A DNA stretch of 64,000 bases from Chitinispirillaceae bacterium (GTDB lineage Bacteria > Fibrobacterota > Chitinivibrionia > Chitinivibrionales > Chitinispirillaceae), in assembly GCA_016932075.1 (NCBI GenBank), contig JAFGDP010000083.1, positions 34,566 to 98,565 on the forward strand, written 5' to 3'. Shown here one piece after another: positions 26,492-36,381 of the stretch (the first letter of the stretch is position 1; each line of letters opens with the position of its first letter). Both the position numbers and the translations under genes were made by a program. Below the pieces are notes generated by a model. It was not told where the DNA came from. It did not search any database and worked only from the letters and a program-made list of their open reading frames with translations.

Positions 26492-29185
26492 ATGCTCATG
26501 AAATGCCTGATTCGACTAGCGTTAACCGCTGCCGTCATATACGGAACATGCTCACCGCCGTCTGTTTTATCTCAGGTTACTCCGCGCCAGGAGATTCGTT
26601 TTTCACGCGATTGGAAGTTTTATCGCGGCAACGCGAACGGCGCCGAGGCGCCGGGGTTTTCTGATGGATCATGGGAAACGGTCAACCTGCCGCATACGGT
26701 CAGGGTGGAGAGTATTGGATTCACGCCCCATACGTATTACCTCGGCTACTGCTGGTATCGTAAAACTTTTTTGGCGAGTCCGTCCTGGCAGGATAAAAAA
26801 GTGGTCCTCAGGTTTGAGGGCGCCATGCAAAAAAGCGAGGTGTGGATCAACGGAATAAAAAAAATCACCTATCTTGGCGGATATACGCCGTTCTCAATCG
26901 ATATCACGTCTGACGTGAGTTTTACGCAGAACAACGTGATCGCCGCACGCCTCGATAACCGTGCCGATGCTTCGTTTCCGGTCGGATATGTGCCTACCGC
27001 GTTCAACGGGACTTATGCAATGCCTGACATGTCCTACTTCGGCGGGTTGTACCGTAACGTGACCCTTACCGTGACCGACCAACTGCATATCAGCGACCCA
27101 CTTCTTGCAAACGTGGCAGGAGGCGGCGGCGTCTTTATCACAACCCCTACGGCGACAACCGCTTCGGCTTCGGTACAGGTTAAAACGCATGTGGTAAATG
27201 AATACAGCGACAGCCGCAACGTAACGCTCCAGAGCACGATTCTCACGACCGGCGGCCAAGCCGTGCAAACGCTTTCAGCGACCCAGACCATTGCCCCAGG
27301 CGCAGCCCATATCTTTACCCAGACGCTGTCGGTTTCAAATCCGCAACTCTGGCACCCGCATACGCCCAGTCTATACGTTTTGCGGTCATTGGTAAACGAT
27401 GGTGCCAGGGCCGCGGACGAAATTCGTACAACGTTTGGAATACGCAGCATCAGTTTTGCCCGCTCCGGGGGATTCTCTATCAATGGCCGGCGGATGATTT
27501 TCCGGGGTGCAAACCGTCACCAGGAGTACCCGTATGTCGGAAACGCGGTCCCGCAATCCGGCCAGTACCGGGACGCGCTCAGGCTCAAGGAGGCAGGCAT
27601 GGACTTTGTCCGGTTGAGCCACTACATGCAGCCTGAATCATTCCTTGATGCATGCGACAAACTCGGACTCATGGTAATGAACTGCGTGCCCGGCTGGCAG
27701 TTTTTCGCGAAAAATACGACGTTCCGCGATAACGGGATCGCCCAGTTGCGCGCCATGATGCGGTACCAGCGCAACCATCCGAGCATTATCCTCTGGGAAG
27801 CGATACCCAATGAATCGTACATCGACGTTACCTGGTCGCGACCCTTTCAGACCGCCGCCGATGAGGAACTGCCGGGCAGCCAGTTTTACACCTGCGGGGA
27901 AGAGGCGGACTGGGGTGCCGGCGGGGTTCTTGATGTGTACATTTCCTCCACGCAGCATGAAGTACGGACCAAAAGCGGGTCTCCGCGGCCCTGCGTTATA
28001 TCGGAATCAGGCGACTGGGATTACGGGGGCTGGAACAGCACCAGCAGGGTCAGCCGCGGCGCATCGGAAGCGGCGCTTCTGGGCGCCGTCGCCAACCACA
28101 TTGAATCGTATGGCTGGACCCGGCAGGATTGCTCAACATGGCTTACCGGCGACGCGGTGTGGAGCATGTTTGATTATCAGGGCGCGCAGAGCCCGCTCTA
28201 TTCCGGCATCGCCGGCCTGTTCAGAATCCCCAAGTTCTCCTATTATTTTTTCAAGAGCCAGCAGCGTCCCGACCTTTCCCTTTCAGGGGTGTCACTGGGA
28301 CCCATGGTGTATATCGCCAGCCACTGGACGTCACAGTCGCCCCTGTCGGTCAAGGTGTTCAGTAACTGCGAACAGGTTTCGCTCTACCTGAACAATGATC
28401 TTATCGCCACCCGTTCTCCGGATAATTCCGGATATGCAGCGGCATGCGAACATCCGCCGTTTACGTTCACCATTCCTGGTTTTCAGGCAGGAACGCTTCG
28501 CGCTGAGGGAAGAATCGGCAACCAGGTGCGTGCGACCCATTCGGTGCGGACGCCGGGAGCTGCTCGGACCATCAGCGTGGCGATTGATACGGCGCATCAC
28601 TCTCTGCTGGCTGACGGATCGGATTTCGCCATTGCATACGCCTCCATTACTGACGACAGTGGAACGGTCATCCCTTCCGCTTCCACTCAGGTGCGGTTTT
28701 CGGTAAGCGGACCGGCCGCTCTCGTGGGAACCAATCCGGTAAACGCCGTTGGGGGAATTGCATGCATACTCGTGCAGGCGACGACAGTGGCAGGCCGCAT
28801 CTCGGTGTCGGCGCAGGCAACGGGATTGACTTCAGGAAGCTCCGGTGTTACCTCGGTGACTGAACCGTCAACCATGATCGGCGTGCCGCCCATCAGCGCA
28901 AGCGGTGCTCCTCCTGTCGATTTTGTGCGCATAACGAAAGACGGTACGCGGGCGGTCGTTTCTCTCTCGAAAAAATTTCTGCCGTCGGATGCGGAGTTCA
29001 ATTTTGAAGTTTTTATCCTGGACGGCACACTCGTGAAGAAATATCAGTCACCATCAATTTCCGGATCACCATTTGTCGTCACGATCCCTGCTATCCCGGG
29101 GATCTATTTCGGAAGGACGACCGTTACCTCCGTTTCGGGCCGTATCCGCATGGCAGACATGCGGGCCCTCGGGGTCGTTAAATAA
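26492..29185 (+). CDS. Secreted glycoside hydrolase family 2 enzyme (beta-galactosidase type)
   Basis: This 897-residue exported enzyme has GH2 architecture. A signal peptide (about 1-28) precedes the jelly-roll sugar-binding domain (FSRDWKFYRG, VNLPHTVR, WINGIKKITYLGGYTPFSIDIT), an Ig-like domain and the TIM barrel starting near 320 (IFRGANRHQEYPYVG). The acid/base glutamate is Glu441 in WEAIPNESY and the nucleophile is probably Glu505 in VISESG. After the barrel come a bacterial Ig-like (invasin/Big1) domain at about 690-800 and a C-terminal beta domain of the kind used in surface sorting. GGGAG precedes the ATG at 26492 and an in-frame ATG 6 bases on. The substrate could be a beta-galactoside, beta-mannoside or beta-glucuronide; the sequence does not decide. 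Confidence 0.88.
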   Translation: MLMKCLIRLALTAAVIYGTCSPPSVLSQVTPRQEIRFSRDWKFYRGNANGAEAPGFSDGSWETVNLPHTVRVESIGFTPHTYYLGYCWYRKTFLASPSWQDKKVVLRFEGAMQKSEVWINGIKKITYLGGYTPFSIDITSDVSFTQNNVIAARLDNRADASFPVGYVPTAFNGTYAMPDMSYFGGLYRNVTLTVTDQLHISDPLLANVAGGGGVFITTPTATTASASVQVKTHVVNEYSDSRNVTLQSTILTTGGQAVQTLSATQTIAPGAAHIFTQTLSVSNPQLWHPHTPSLYVLRSLVNDGARAADEIRTTFGIRSISFARSGGFSINGRRMIFRGANRHQEYPYVGNAVPQSGQYRDALRLKEAGMDFVRLSHYMQPESFLDACDKLGLMVMNCVPGWQFFAKNTTFRDNGIAQLRAMMRYQRNHPSIILWEAIPNESYIDVTWSRPFQTAADEELPGSQFYTCGEEADWGAGGVLDVYISSTQHEVRTKSGSPRPCVISESGDWDYGGWNSTSRVSRGASEAALLGAVANHIESYGWTRQDCSTWLTGDAVWSMFDYQGAQSPLYSGIAGLFRIPKFSYYFFKSQQRPDLSLSGVSLGPMVYIASHWTSQSPLSVKVFSNCEQVSLYLNNDLIATRSPDNSGYAAACEHPPFTFTIPGFQAGTLRAEGRIGNQVRATHSVRTPGAARTISVAIDTAHHSLLADGSDFAIAYASITDDSGTVIPSASTQVRFSVSGPAALVGTNPVNAVGGIACILVQATTVAGRISVSAQATGLTSGSSGVTSVTEPSTMIGVPPISASGAPPVDFVRITKDGTRAVVSLSKKFLPSDAEFNFEVFILDGTLVKKYQSPSISGSPFVVTIPAIPGIYFGRTTVTSVSGRIRMADMRALGVVK

Positions 29186-29279
29186 ATCCCTCTCCTTGTT
29201 CCGTTGAATTACCGAATATAAGGGTTTGGATAACCTATCGGTTCGTACGGTACTTAACGTTAAATTCCTCATTTGTACC

Positions 29280-29308
29280 TTGACTATACCCACCATATAT
29301 TGTATATT
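29280..29308 (+). promoter_or_regulatory. Sigma-70-type promoter of smc
   Basis: TTGACT (29280-29285), a 17-base spacer and TATATT (29303-29308) lie about 65 bases before the smc ATG. Confidence 0.6.
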
Positions 29309-29374
29309 GAAATGGCAATAATATCTAAAGGTAGTGTTTCTGCGGTTTTCTCTCTCTAATATAGAAAGAGCCCC

Positions 29375-32300
29375 ATGATACTACGGAAGCTCTCCATTTT
29401 TGGATTCAAATCATTTGCCGAAAAAACAGAACTGGAATTCGGGGAAGGCATAACAGCGGTCATCGGACCGAACGGCTGCGGAAAAAGCAATGTTGTGGAT
29501 GCCATCCGATGGGTTCTGGGAGAGCAGAAGGTGACCCTGCTGCGCAGCACCAGCATGCAGGACATCATTTTTTCCGGCACCCAGCAGCGGCAGCCGCTCA
29601 ATATGGCGGAAGTCATTCTCACCATTGAAAACGACAAGGGAATACTGCCGGTGGAATACAGCGAGGTTGCCATTTCGCGCAGGATATTCCGCAACGGCGA
29701 GAGCGAGTACCGCCTCAACAAGGTGCCGTGCAGGCTCAGGGACATCCACAACCTGTTTCTTGACACCGGTGTCGGATCGAGCGCCTATACGACGATTGAA
29801 CGCGGAATGATCGACTCCATATTAAGCGACAAGGCAGAAGAGCGGCGCATTCTTTTTGAGGAAGCATCCGGTATCGGAAAATACAAACAGCGGCGCAAGG
29901 AGAGCCTGCGCCAGCTGGAGCGAACCAGGCAGGACCTTCTGCGCATCAACGACCAGGTGCAGGAGGTGGACCGTCAGGTGAGAATGCTTGCGCGTCATGT
30001 TGAAAAGGCCCGGCGCTACAAGACCTACCGCGACGACCTGAAGGTGTTGGAGCTCGGGTACTGGACGCGGCAGTTCAGGAGGCTTGACCAGACTCTCAAC
30101 GAACGAAAGAAACAGATCGACGGGCTGACGCAGACGCGTGAGCTGCTGCGAGCGCGGATCGCAGCTGCAGAATCGCACATCGAAAAGATGCGCCTTGCCG
30201 CGCTTGAAAAAGAAAAGGACCTCGAAACCGCTTCGCGTACGGTAAGTGAAGAGAATGAAAAAATCATTGCGCTTGACCGAGACCAGTCCGTGGCATTGGA
30301 GCGCCTGAAGAACGTGCGGGAACATATCGAGGGCCTTGCGCACGACGTTATTGCGATCGATAATCATATCGACGAGAGCAGTACCCTGCGCGCCAAGATC
30401 GAGAAGTGTATCATTGAACGGGAAGGCGACCTCACCGGCATTCGCGACCGCCTGGGCGCGACGGCGACCGAACTGGGACGGTTCGATGTCATGCTGCAGG
30501 AGCTGCGTGACCAGGCAGATGCGCTTGCGCGCGAGCAGATCAGGCTGATCAACACCATAAGTGAATCAAAAAACACCATTGCGGCGCTCAAGTCGAATCT
30601 TGCCGCCTGTCTCGAGCAGCGCGAACGGAACAGCCGTGAAGCAAAAGAGGTTGAAGGCCGGATCGAGGAGTACCGCGAGGCTGTGGATTCCTGCGTGCGG
30701 CAGCTTTCGGCCATGAATGAGGAAAACAGCAACCTGCTTCTGTCCCGGGAACAGCTGCTTGCCCGCCTTGACCGCGAAGATGCCAGATATCAGGAATTTG
30801 TGGAACGGGAGAAACGCCTGGAAGCCCAGACCGAAGCATCGCTTGCCCAGCTCAGGTTCCTCGAAGGGCTTGACGCATCGTATGAAGGGTATGAAACAGG
30901 CGTCAAGGAGCTGTTGACCGGATCATATGAAGGGGTGAAGGGTACTGTTGCGGATCTTATCCGCGTTCAAGACGAGGCGTGTGCCGTTCTGGTGGAAAAG
31001 GCGCTCGGTCCCGCGGTGCAGGCGGTCGTATTCGATACCGAGGAGCACCTCGCGGCAGCAGTGGATCGCTTGTGCGCTAGTAAATCCGGCGCGGCTTGCA
31101 TGATTGCGCTTGACCGCATCGGCGATATGCCGGTGCAGGAATCCGAAACGACTCCGGGCACTTCCATGCGCGCACTCTTGCAGCCGCACAGCGGGTACGA
31201 GGGGCTCAGCGATCATCTCTTTGCCGGTGTGATGATCACGGATAGCGGGAAACAGGCAATAACGTTTTCACGTGAGCATGGCCCGGCATTCACTTTCATT
31301 GGACGCGACGGCGTGGTTTGCGGTCGCGACGGCATGGTCGTTGCCGGAGAATCGAAAAGGGAACAGGCGGGTCTGTTGCAGCGCAAGCTGCGGATCGAAC
31401 AGCTCATGGAAGCGGTCGGCCGTTCGAAAAAAGAGCTGGACAGCGTGCTGCACGACAAGGACATCTGCATCATTACCCGCGACGAAGCCAAAAAGGCGCT
31501 GGTGGAGGTCGATGAAAAGCTTAACCGTGGGCAGCGCTGCAGCCAGGAGCAGCAGACGAATATTCGCCATTATGAAAGCGTGGTGCAGACAGCAGCGGAA
31601 AAAACACGCGTCTTGCAGGAGGAGGCAACTTCCTTCAATGACCGGATACGCGCTCTTGAAACCGAGATCGCCCAAAAGGAGGCCGGTCTCGTCGATCTGC
31701 AAACCGGGTACGACGAGCTTGAAATCCGTCTCAACGATATGCGCGCAAAGGTACGCGCCATGGAAGATGAACGCCGCTTCCACATGGAGCACGCCAAGAA
31801 CGTCGAACTCGAGGAGCAGGGGCTTTCCAACCGCATCGGCCAGGACCGGCAAGACGTGGAGCGACTGACAAAAGAGATCGAGCGCGCGTTCGAGCGCAAG
31901 CAGCATAAGACAGAAGAGCGGCAGAAAGCGGATGCCGACGTGTCGTCGCTGGAACAATCCCTTGCCGAGTTCAAGCAGAAACAGGAAGTCATGCTTACGC
32001 AGCGCGCCGGACTTGAAAGGGTCCGGGATACGTTTCGCGAGGAATATAACGCCCGATTAGTGGAGATCGAAGGGCTTCGCAAGGAGGTGAAAATTGATCT
32101 CGCGCGTTTTGAACAGGCGGCAAATCAGGTACATGAGATTGAGCTTCTGCAGACCCGTGACGAACAGGAACAGCGCCGTATTCGCGAGCGGATGTGGGAG
32201 ACGTATGAAGCAGACCTGGGAAGCGGCGGAGAATCGCTAAAAGAGAATACCGATGAAGATGAGGTGGTACTACGGAACATCGACATGCTGCGGGAACGGA

Positions 32301-32923
32301 TCAAACGGGTGGGCGAGGTGAACATGGCGGCGTTCGAGGACTATGAAACCGAGAGCGCCAGGCTCAAGGACTTGTCCACTCAGCGCGACGATCTTCAGAA
32401 ATCAGTGGATGGCCTCGATCAGGCGATTCGCAAGCTTGATAAGGAAGCGCGCGCGCAATTCCTCGCCACGCTTGAAAAAGTGCAGCGCTATTTCAGCGAC
32501 ATGTTCACCACCCTGTTCGAAGGCGGGGAGGCGTATCTCCATCTTGAGGAGAACGTGGACCCTCTCGAGGCGACGATCCATATCAACGTGCGGCCGGCCG
32601 GCAAGAAAATGCGCAGCGTGCAGATGCTTTCCGCCGGGGAACGGGCTCTTACCGCCATCTCGCTCCTGTTCGCGCTCTACCTTGTCAAACCGTCCGCCTA
32701 CTGCATACTCGACGAGCTGGACGCGCCGCTTGACGAGGCCAATACCGTCCGTTTTATCAAGGCGCTCGACCGGTTTACCAAGAACACGCAGTTTGTGGTG
32801 ATTACCCACAACAAGCGTACCATGGAAGCGGCAGACGTCCTGTATGGCGTGACCCAGCGTGAATTCGGCGTCTCTACGGTCATGTCGGTGAGGATCGATG
32901 ATGCGGTGAAGCAGGCAGCCTGA
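29375..32923 (+). CDS. smc: Chromosome segregation protein SMC
   Basis: This 1182-residue ATPase is the core of bacterial condensin, which loops and organises DNA for segregation. The head has Walker A GPNGCGKS (31-38). A first coiled coil spans about 165-500, and the hinge lies at about 505-660 (DASYEGYETGVKELL onward). The second coiled coil runs to about 1000. The C-terminal head has the ABC signature LSAGERALTAISLLFAL near 1085 and Walker B CILDELDAPLDEAN near 1110. The length is typical. The ATG at 29375 has AAAGAG upstream. No scpA or scpB is adjacent. A good promoter precedes the gene and a weak hairpin follows. Confidence 0.98.
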   Translation: MILRKLSIFGFKSFAEKTELEFGEGITAVIGPNGCGKSNVVDAIRWVLGEQKVTLLRSTSMQDIIFSGTQQRQPLNMAEVILTIENDKGILPVEYSEVAISRRIFRNGESEYRLNKVPCRLRDIHNLFLDTGVGSSAYTTIERGMIDSILSDKAEERRILFEEASGIGKYKQRRKESLRQLERTRQDLLRINDQVQEVDRQVRMLARHVEKARRYKTYRDDLKVLELGYWTRQFRRLDQTLNERKKQIDGLTQTRELLRARIAAAESHIEKMRLAALEKEKDLETASRTVSEENEKIIALDRDQSVALERLKNVREHIEGLAHDVIAIDNHIDESSTLRAKIEKCIIEREGDLTGIRDRLGATATELGRFDVMLQELRDQADALAREQIRLINTISESKNTIAALKSNLAACLEQRERNSREAKEVEGRIEEYREAVDSCVRQLSAMNEENSNLLLSREQLLARLDREDARYQEFVEREKRLEAQTEASLAQLRFLEGLDASYEGYETGVKELLTGSYEGVKGTVADLIRVQDEACAVLVEKALGPAVQAVVFDTEEHLAAAVDRLCASKSGAACMIALDRIGDMPVQESETTPGTSMRALLQPHSGYEGLSDHLFAGVMITDSGKQAITFSREHGPAFTFIGRDGVVCGRDGMVVAGESKREQAGLLQRKLRIEQLMEAVGRSKKELDSVLHDKDICIITRDEAKKALVEVDEKLNRGQRCSQEQQTNIRHYESVVQTAAEKTRVLQEEATSFNDRIRALETEIAQKEAGLVDLQTGYDELEIRLNDMRAKVRAMEDERRFHMEHAKNVELEEQGLSNRIGQDRQDVERLTKEIERAFERKQHKTEERQKADADVSSLEQSLAEFKQKQEVMLTQRAGLERVRDTFREEYNARLVEIEGLRKEVKIDLARFEQAANQVHEIELLQTRDEQEQRRIRERMWETYEADLGSGGESLKENTDEDEVVLRNIDMLRERIKRVGEVNMAAFEDYETESARLKDLSTQRDDLQKSVDGLDQAIRKLDKEARAQFLATLEKVQRYFSDMFTTLFEGGEAYLHLEENVDPLEATIHINVRPAGKKMRSVQMLSAGERALTAISLLFALYLVKPSAYCILDELDAPLDEANTVRFIKALDRFTKNTQFVVITHNKRTMEAADVLYGVTQREFGVSTVMSVRIDDAVKQAA

Positions 32924-32932
32924 CAGCAGTGC

Positions 32933-32957
32933 ACGGCGGAAAATCGTTGCCGTTTTT
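32933..32957 (+). terminator. Weak hairpin terminator after smc
   Basis: ACGGC and GCCGT pair around an 11-base loop and are followed by T5. It lies 10 bases after the smc stop, in the 86-base gap between two convergent genes. Confidence 0.35.
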
Positions 32958-33009
32958 CAAACAGCAGCAATTTCCTCCGGATGGAAGCCCATGTACCGCA
33001 CAGCGCAAC

Positions 33010-34662
33010 TCAGCGCGGTGCATACTCGAACCAGTCAAAATCAGCCGGAGCGGCGTTCGGTGTTCCGTTTCCTGTGGCAAACATGCCGATAACCGCGCCG
33101 GTAAAGGTGCCATGCGATTCCGGACTGACGTTCCGTGCCCCAAGGACCGCGATTTGCCTATACGAAATAGAATCGGTCGAAAAGGAGAAGGCATAGTCGA
33201 CAGCGCTCGTTTCAATCTGAAGGAAAAATTCTGTGCCTCCAACAATCGCCGCTTCTGTAATGACCGTGCCGGAAGTGTTGCATGCGCGCACGATTAGTGT
33301 ATTCACTGATGAATCACGCCGTGCTACGGCCAGGTCGTAATGCGCGTCCTCGCAGAGCCGCACGCTAAGGCCTGCCTCTTCGCCCGCACGCTGCGGTGCG
33401 AACCAAAGGCGTGCGCGGACCGTTGCATTAAAATGCTGCTGCCTGCGGCCGACAAACGCAGGCGAGGCGCGGTCGCTCATGGTTGCAGGGTTGCCATGAA
33501 GCCGCAACCAGCCCGGACGCTCGGAAAGCGACCAGTTTTCGGGCGCAGGATTGCGTACGAAACAGAAACAAAACGGCAGCTCTTTATCGGTAAAGCCTTC
33601 ATGAAACACGCTGTCTTTCTCCATCCGTGCCGCGGGAAGCGGTCCCTTCATGGTCAGGCCGACCCTGCCGTTATTTCCCATGACGGGCCATCCGTTTTTC
33701 CATTGCACCGGCGTCAGAAAGGTTTCCCGTCCGAGCATGGAAAAACCGTTTTCATAATGGCGAACGCCGAGGAACACGGCCCACCAGCGGCCGCTGTTGT
33801 CCTCAAACAGATCGGCATGCCCGGTGCATTGGACAGGCTCATTCGTATTTGCATGGGATAGAATTGGATTGTGCGGGCACGGGCTGAACGGGCCGCCGGG
33901 AAAACGGCTTCCCGCAATGATCGCCCGGTGGCCCGTGCCCGTTCCACCGGTCGCGGCAAGCAGGTAATAGGCGTTGTTGATTTTGTAAAGATGCGGTCCC
34001 TCGGTCCATGCGTCGCCGGTTCCTTCCCATAAAAAACGCTTATCGCTGATAAAACGGCCCGACACAACATCGATTTCGTACTGGATGATATGCGACTGCA
34101 GGCCGCTTCCTTCCTGTGACGTGTAATAGCTCCTGCCGTCGTCGTCGAAAAAGAGCGAGGGATCGAATCCGGCTTCATGGACATAGACCGGATCAGACCA
34201 CGGTCCTGTCGGATCATCGGCGGTAACGAAAAAGTTACCTCTGCCGCCGACATCCGTAGCAATGACATAAAAGGTGCCGTCGTTATGTCGTATGGTCGGC
34301 GCACCAGTACCTTTCGAGCTTTTCCTTCCAGAAACATCGATCTGGCCCTTTGACGTCAAGCAGTGACCGATCTGCTTCCAGTCCACCAGGTTGCGGCTGT
34401 GAAAGACCGGGATGGCAGGAACATATTCAAAGGAGCTGGTAACAAGATAAAAGTCATCACCCTTCCTGCATACGCTGGGGTCAGGGTAAAAACCCGGTAT
34501 GACCGGATTGTTGTACGCCACGCTCCCGGAAGGAAGCGTGTCTGAAAAAGAGGTGTCGGGCTTGAACTCTGTTTCCAAATACTCGGTGAGCAGGCTGGTG
34601 CAACCGCTCAGCACCAGCAAAAAAGGCAACACACCTGCTGCATGAATGGGAGGTGAGGTCAT
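33010..34662 (-). CDS. GH43 family glycoside hydrolase lipoprotein (xylosidase/arabinofuranosidase type)
   Basis: This 550-residue lipoprotein has a signal peptide with the lipobox VLSGC (Cys21). The five-bladed propeller of GH43 follows. The base aspartate is in NPVIPGFYPDPSVCRKGDDF, the second aspartate in GFDPSLFFDDDGRSYYT and the acid glutamate in DAWTEGPHLYKINNAYYLL. A C-terminal beta-sandwich of about 200 residues (FCFVRNPAPENWSLSERPGWLRLHG-type opening) is typical of the GH43 subgroup with an accessory domain that completes the active site. It probably removes xylose or arabinose from hemicellulose at the cell surface. The gene is divergent from a small barrel protein with 67 bases between starts. 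Confidence 0.92.
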   Translation of the reverse strand: MTSPPIHAAGVLPFLLVLSGCTSLLTEYLETEFKPDTSFSDTLPSGSVAYNNPVIPGFYPDPSVCRKGDDFYLVTSSFEYVPAIPVFHSRNLVDWKQIGHCLTSKGQIDVSGRKSSKGTGAPTIRHNDGTFYVIATDVGGRGNFFVTADDPTGPWSDPVYVHEAGFDPSLFFDDDGRSYYTSQEGSGLQSHIIQYEIDVVSGRFISDKRFLWEGTGDAWTEGPHLYKINNAYYLLAATGGTGTGHRAIIAGSRFPGGPFSPCPHNPILSHANTNEPVQCTGHADLFEDNSGRWWAVFLGVRHYENGFSMLGRETFLTPVQWKNGWPVMGNNGRVGLTMKGPLPAARMEKDSVFHEGFTDKELPFCFCFVRNPAPENWSLSERPGWLRLHGNPATMSDRASPAFVGRRQQHFNATVRARLWFAPQRAGEEAGLSVRLCEDAHYDLAVARRDSSVNTLIVRACNTSGTVITEAAIVGGTEFFLQIETSAVDYAFSFSTDSISYRQIAVLGARNVSPESHGTFTGAVIGMFATGNGTPNAAPADFDWFEYAPR

Positions 34663-34729
34663 GATGGGACGGTCCCTTCGCTGAAAAATATATATTCCCT
34701 GACACGCGCACCTGTTTCATGGAACCGGT

Positions 34730-35341
34730 ATGAAGACGGCGTCATTTATTCTCGGAATAGCCATGGTTCTCCCTCTTGTCCTGTATGCCGGTGAATTTTC
34801 AGCCGCAGCCGGGGGAAACGTGTCGGCTGACCTGTACGAAACCGACTATTTTGCCGGCCTGTCGCCAGAGTATCGTTTCCAATTCTGTGGCAATCACGAG
34901 CTGTATCTGGCCCTGCCGCTGAGGCTCGAAGGGGAAGTGTTGTTTCGCAATGAATTTACGCAACATACGCGATTCATATCGCTTGGATTCGAAGCGGCCT
35001 GGTTCAGCGAGCTTTTCTCTGCAAAAAGGATCCGCATTGTCTGGGGACCTGATGTGTATTTCAACTACGGTTTTCCACCGGTAACGTACCGGACCATTGG
35101 TGACGAAACCGAGACCGTGGCGTATCCGCGGTACCTTGTCCATAGCGGAGGAATCACGGTGCCGGTGTGTTTTGAATGCACCGTAGGGAAACGGTGGGCG
35201 GTGCGGTTGACCGAACGGCTTTTAGGTGTGCAGGCCGATTCGCGATGGGTAGAAGGGTACAGCAGCACGATCAGGATAACAGCCGGGATAAAACCGACAC
35301 TTTCGCCGGCAGTTGCGGTTATTTATTATTTCAAGCGCTGA
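34730..35341 (+). CDS. Small exported beta-rich protein, hypothetical
   Basis: A 203-residue protein with a clear signal peptide (SFILGIAMVLPLVLYAG, cleavage near residue 21). Regular alternating strands follow, ending in AVAVIYYFKR, a terminal strand closing on aromatic and basic residues. This fits a small 8- to 10-stranded outer-membrane barrel. No family is recognised. It lies alone between the divergent GH43 gene and the convergent ATP-grasp gene, whose stop is 20 bases away. Confidence 0.65.
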   Translation: MKTASFILGIAMVLPLVLYAGEFSAAAGGNVSADLYETDYFAGLSPEYRFQFCGNHELYLALPLRLEGEVLFRNEFTQHTRFISLGFEAAWFSELFSAKRIRIVWGPDVYFNYGFPPVTYRTIGDETETVAYPRYLVHSGGITVPVCFECTVGKRWAVRLTERLLGVQADSRWVEGYSSTIRITAGIKPTLSPAVAVIYYFKR

Positions 35342-35361
35342 TTCTTCGGTGTGCAGGGTAA

Positions 35362-36381
35362 CTATATAACCACGCCGCTTCTATGAAGCGCGAGCCGCAT
35401 GATGCGGCTTATGAGTGCTGCGTAACCGATTCCTGCCTTTGCTGCCGACTGCGCAAATTCGTCATCACGGCCAATGTTCGGGTTTGGATTTGCTTCTATT
35501 ATATATACCAAATTGTCGTTAGTCAAACGAAGGTCCATCCGTCCGTAGTCGTGAATCTGCAGAACATTGTATGCCTTCCTGCACACCCGGGCAACCTGCT
35601 GGCCCACAGAAGGATCGAGATCGCAGAAGCCGAATTTAATATTCCACTTCTCCTGGTAAGCCTTGTCCCATTTCAGCCGGTAGGTTGCCAAAACCGGACC
35701 GCCGTTGGTGACATTGCCGAAGATCAGTTCGCGCGGAGGCAATACCGTGAGGCGGCCATTCCCCAGGACGGAAACATACAGCTCCCGTCCATCGATGTAT
35801 TCTTCGGCAATGGCCGGTTGCCCAAAGCGTTCGTGCACCATTGCCGCGCGTTCGTGCAACTCGTTTTCGCTATGCACCAGTGATGCGTTTGAGATCCCGT
35901 CTGAGCCATCCTCATAGACCGGCTTCACCACCAGCGGATATTTCAGGGATCGCGGAACCAGCGCGGCCGCGCCTGGCGGAAACACGGCATAGCCCGGCAC
36001 CCGCAACCGGTGCGTGGCAAGGAGCTGCTTGCAGAGCGCTTTGCTACGGCAGAGCGACAACCCGAGCGCGCCGCTTCCCGTAAACGGCACCGCCATCAGG
36101 TCCAGCAGCGCGGCAATGTTGCTGTCTTTCTGGCGGTCGTCGCCGAACTGTTCAGTTAAATTAAACACCACGTCAGGCTTCTGCTCGGTCAGCGCCGCGA
36201 CAATCGCTGCAACATCGTTTCCGATCCCAAGGATACTCACCTCGTGCCCGAGCCAGCGAATTGCCCGGATAACGTTGTATTCGGTGCTGTCGTTAGGCCC
36301 GCGTTTCTTGAATTCCGGATCTTCCTGAGGAATGCAGGGCGAATCCACCATGACCGTAACGGCAAGCCTTTTCCTCATCAT
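35362..36381 (-). CDS. ATP-grasp ligase of the D-Ala-D-Ala ligase type
   Basis: This 339-residue protein has the ATP-grasp fold closest to D-alanine-D-alanine ligases. It shows VFNLTEQFGDD (the N-terminal glycine loop region), MAVPFTGSGALGLSLCRSKALCK, YPLVVKPVYEDGSDGIS (ATP-binding lysine and glycine-rich loop) and PAIAEEYIDGRELYVSVLG. The C-terminal metal- and ATP-binding motif is VYIIEANPNPNIG, where ligases that make D-Ala-D-Ala usually have EINTMPG. The difference (NPNP) is common in uncharacterised amino-acid or peptide ligases, so ddl is not assigned. The start overlaps the upstream metallopeptidase stop as ATGA, so both are made together. The probable reaction is ATP-dependent amide-bond formation; substrates are unknown. 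Confidence 0.82.
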   Translation of the reverse strand: MMRKRLAVTVMVDSPCIPQEDPEFKKRGPNDSTEYNVIRAIRWLGHEVSILGIGNDVAAIVAALTEQKPDVVFNLTEQFGDDRQKDSNIAALLDLMAVPFTGSGALGLSLCRSKALCKQLLATHRLRVPGYAVFPPGAAALVPRSLKYPLVVKPVYEDGSDGISNASLVHSENELHERAAMVHERFGQPAIAEEYIDGRELYVSVLGNGRLTVLPPRELIFGNVTNGGPVLATYRLKWDKAYQEKWNIKFGFCDLDPSVGQQVARVCRKAYNVLQIHDYGRMDLRLTNDNLVYIIEANPNPNIGRDDEFAQSAAKAGIGYAALISRIMRLALHRSGVVI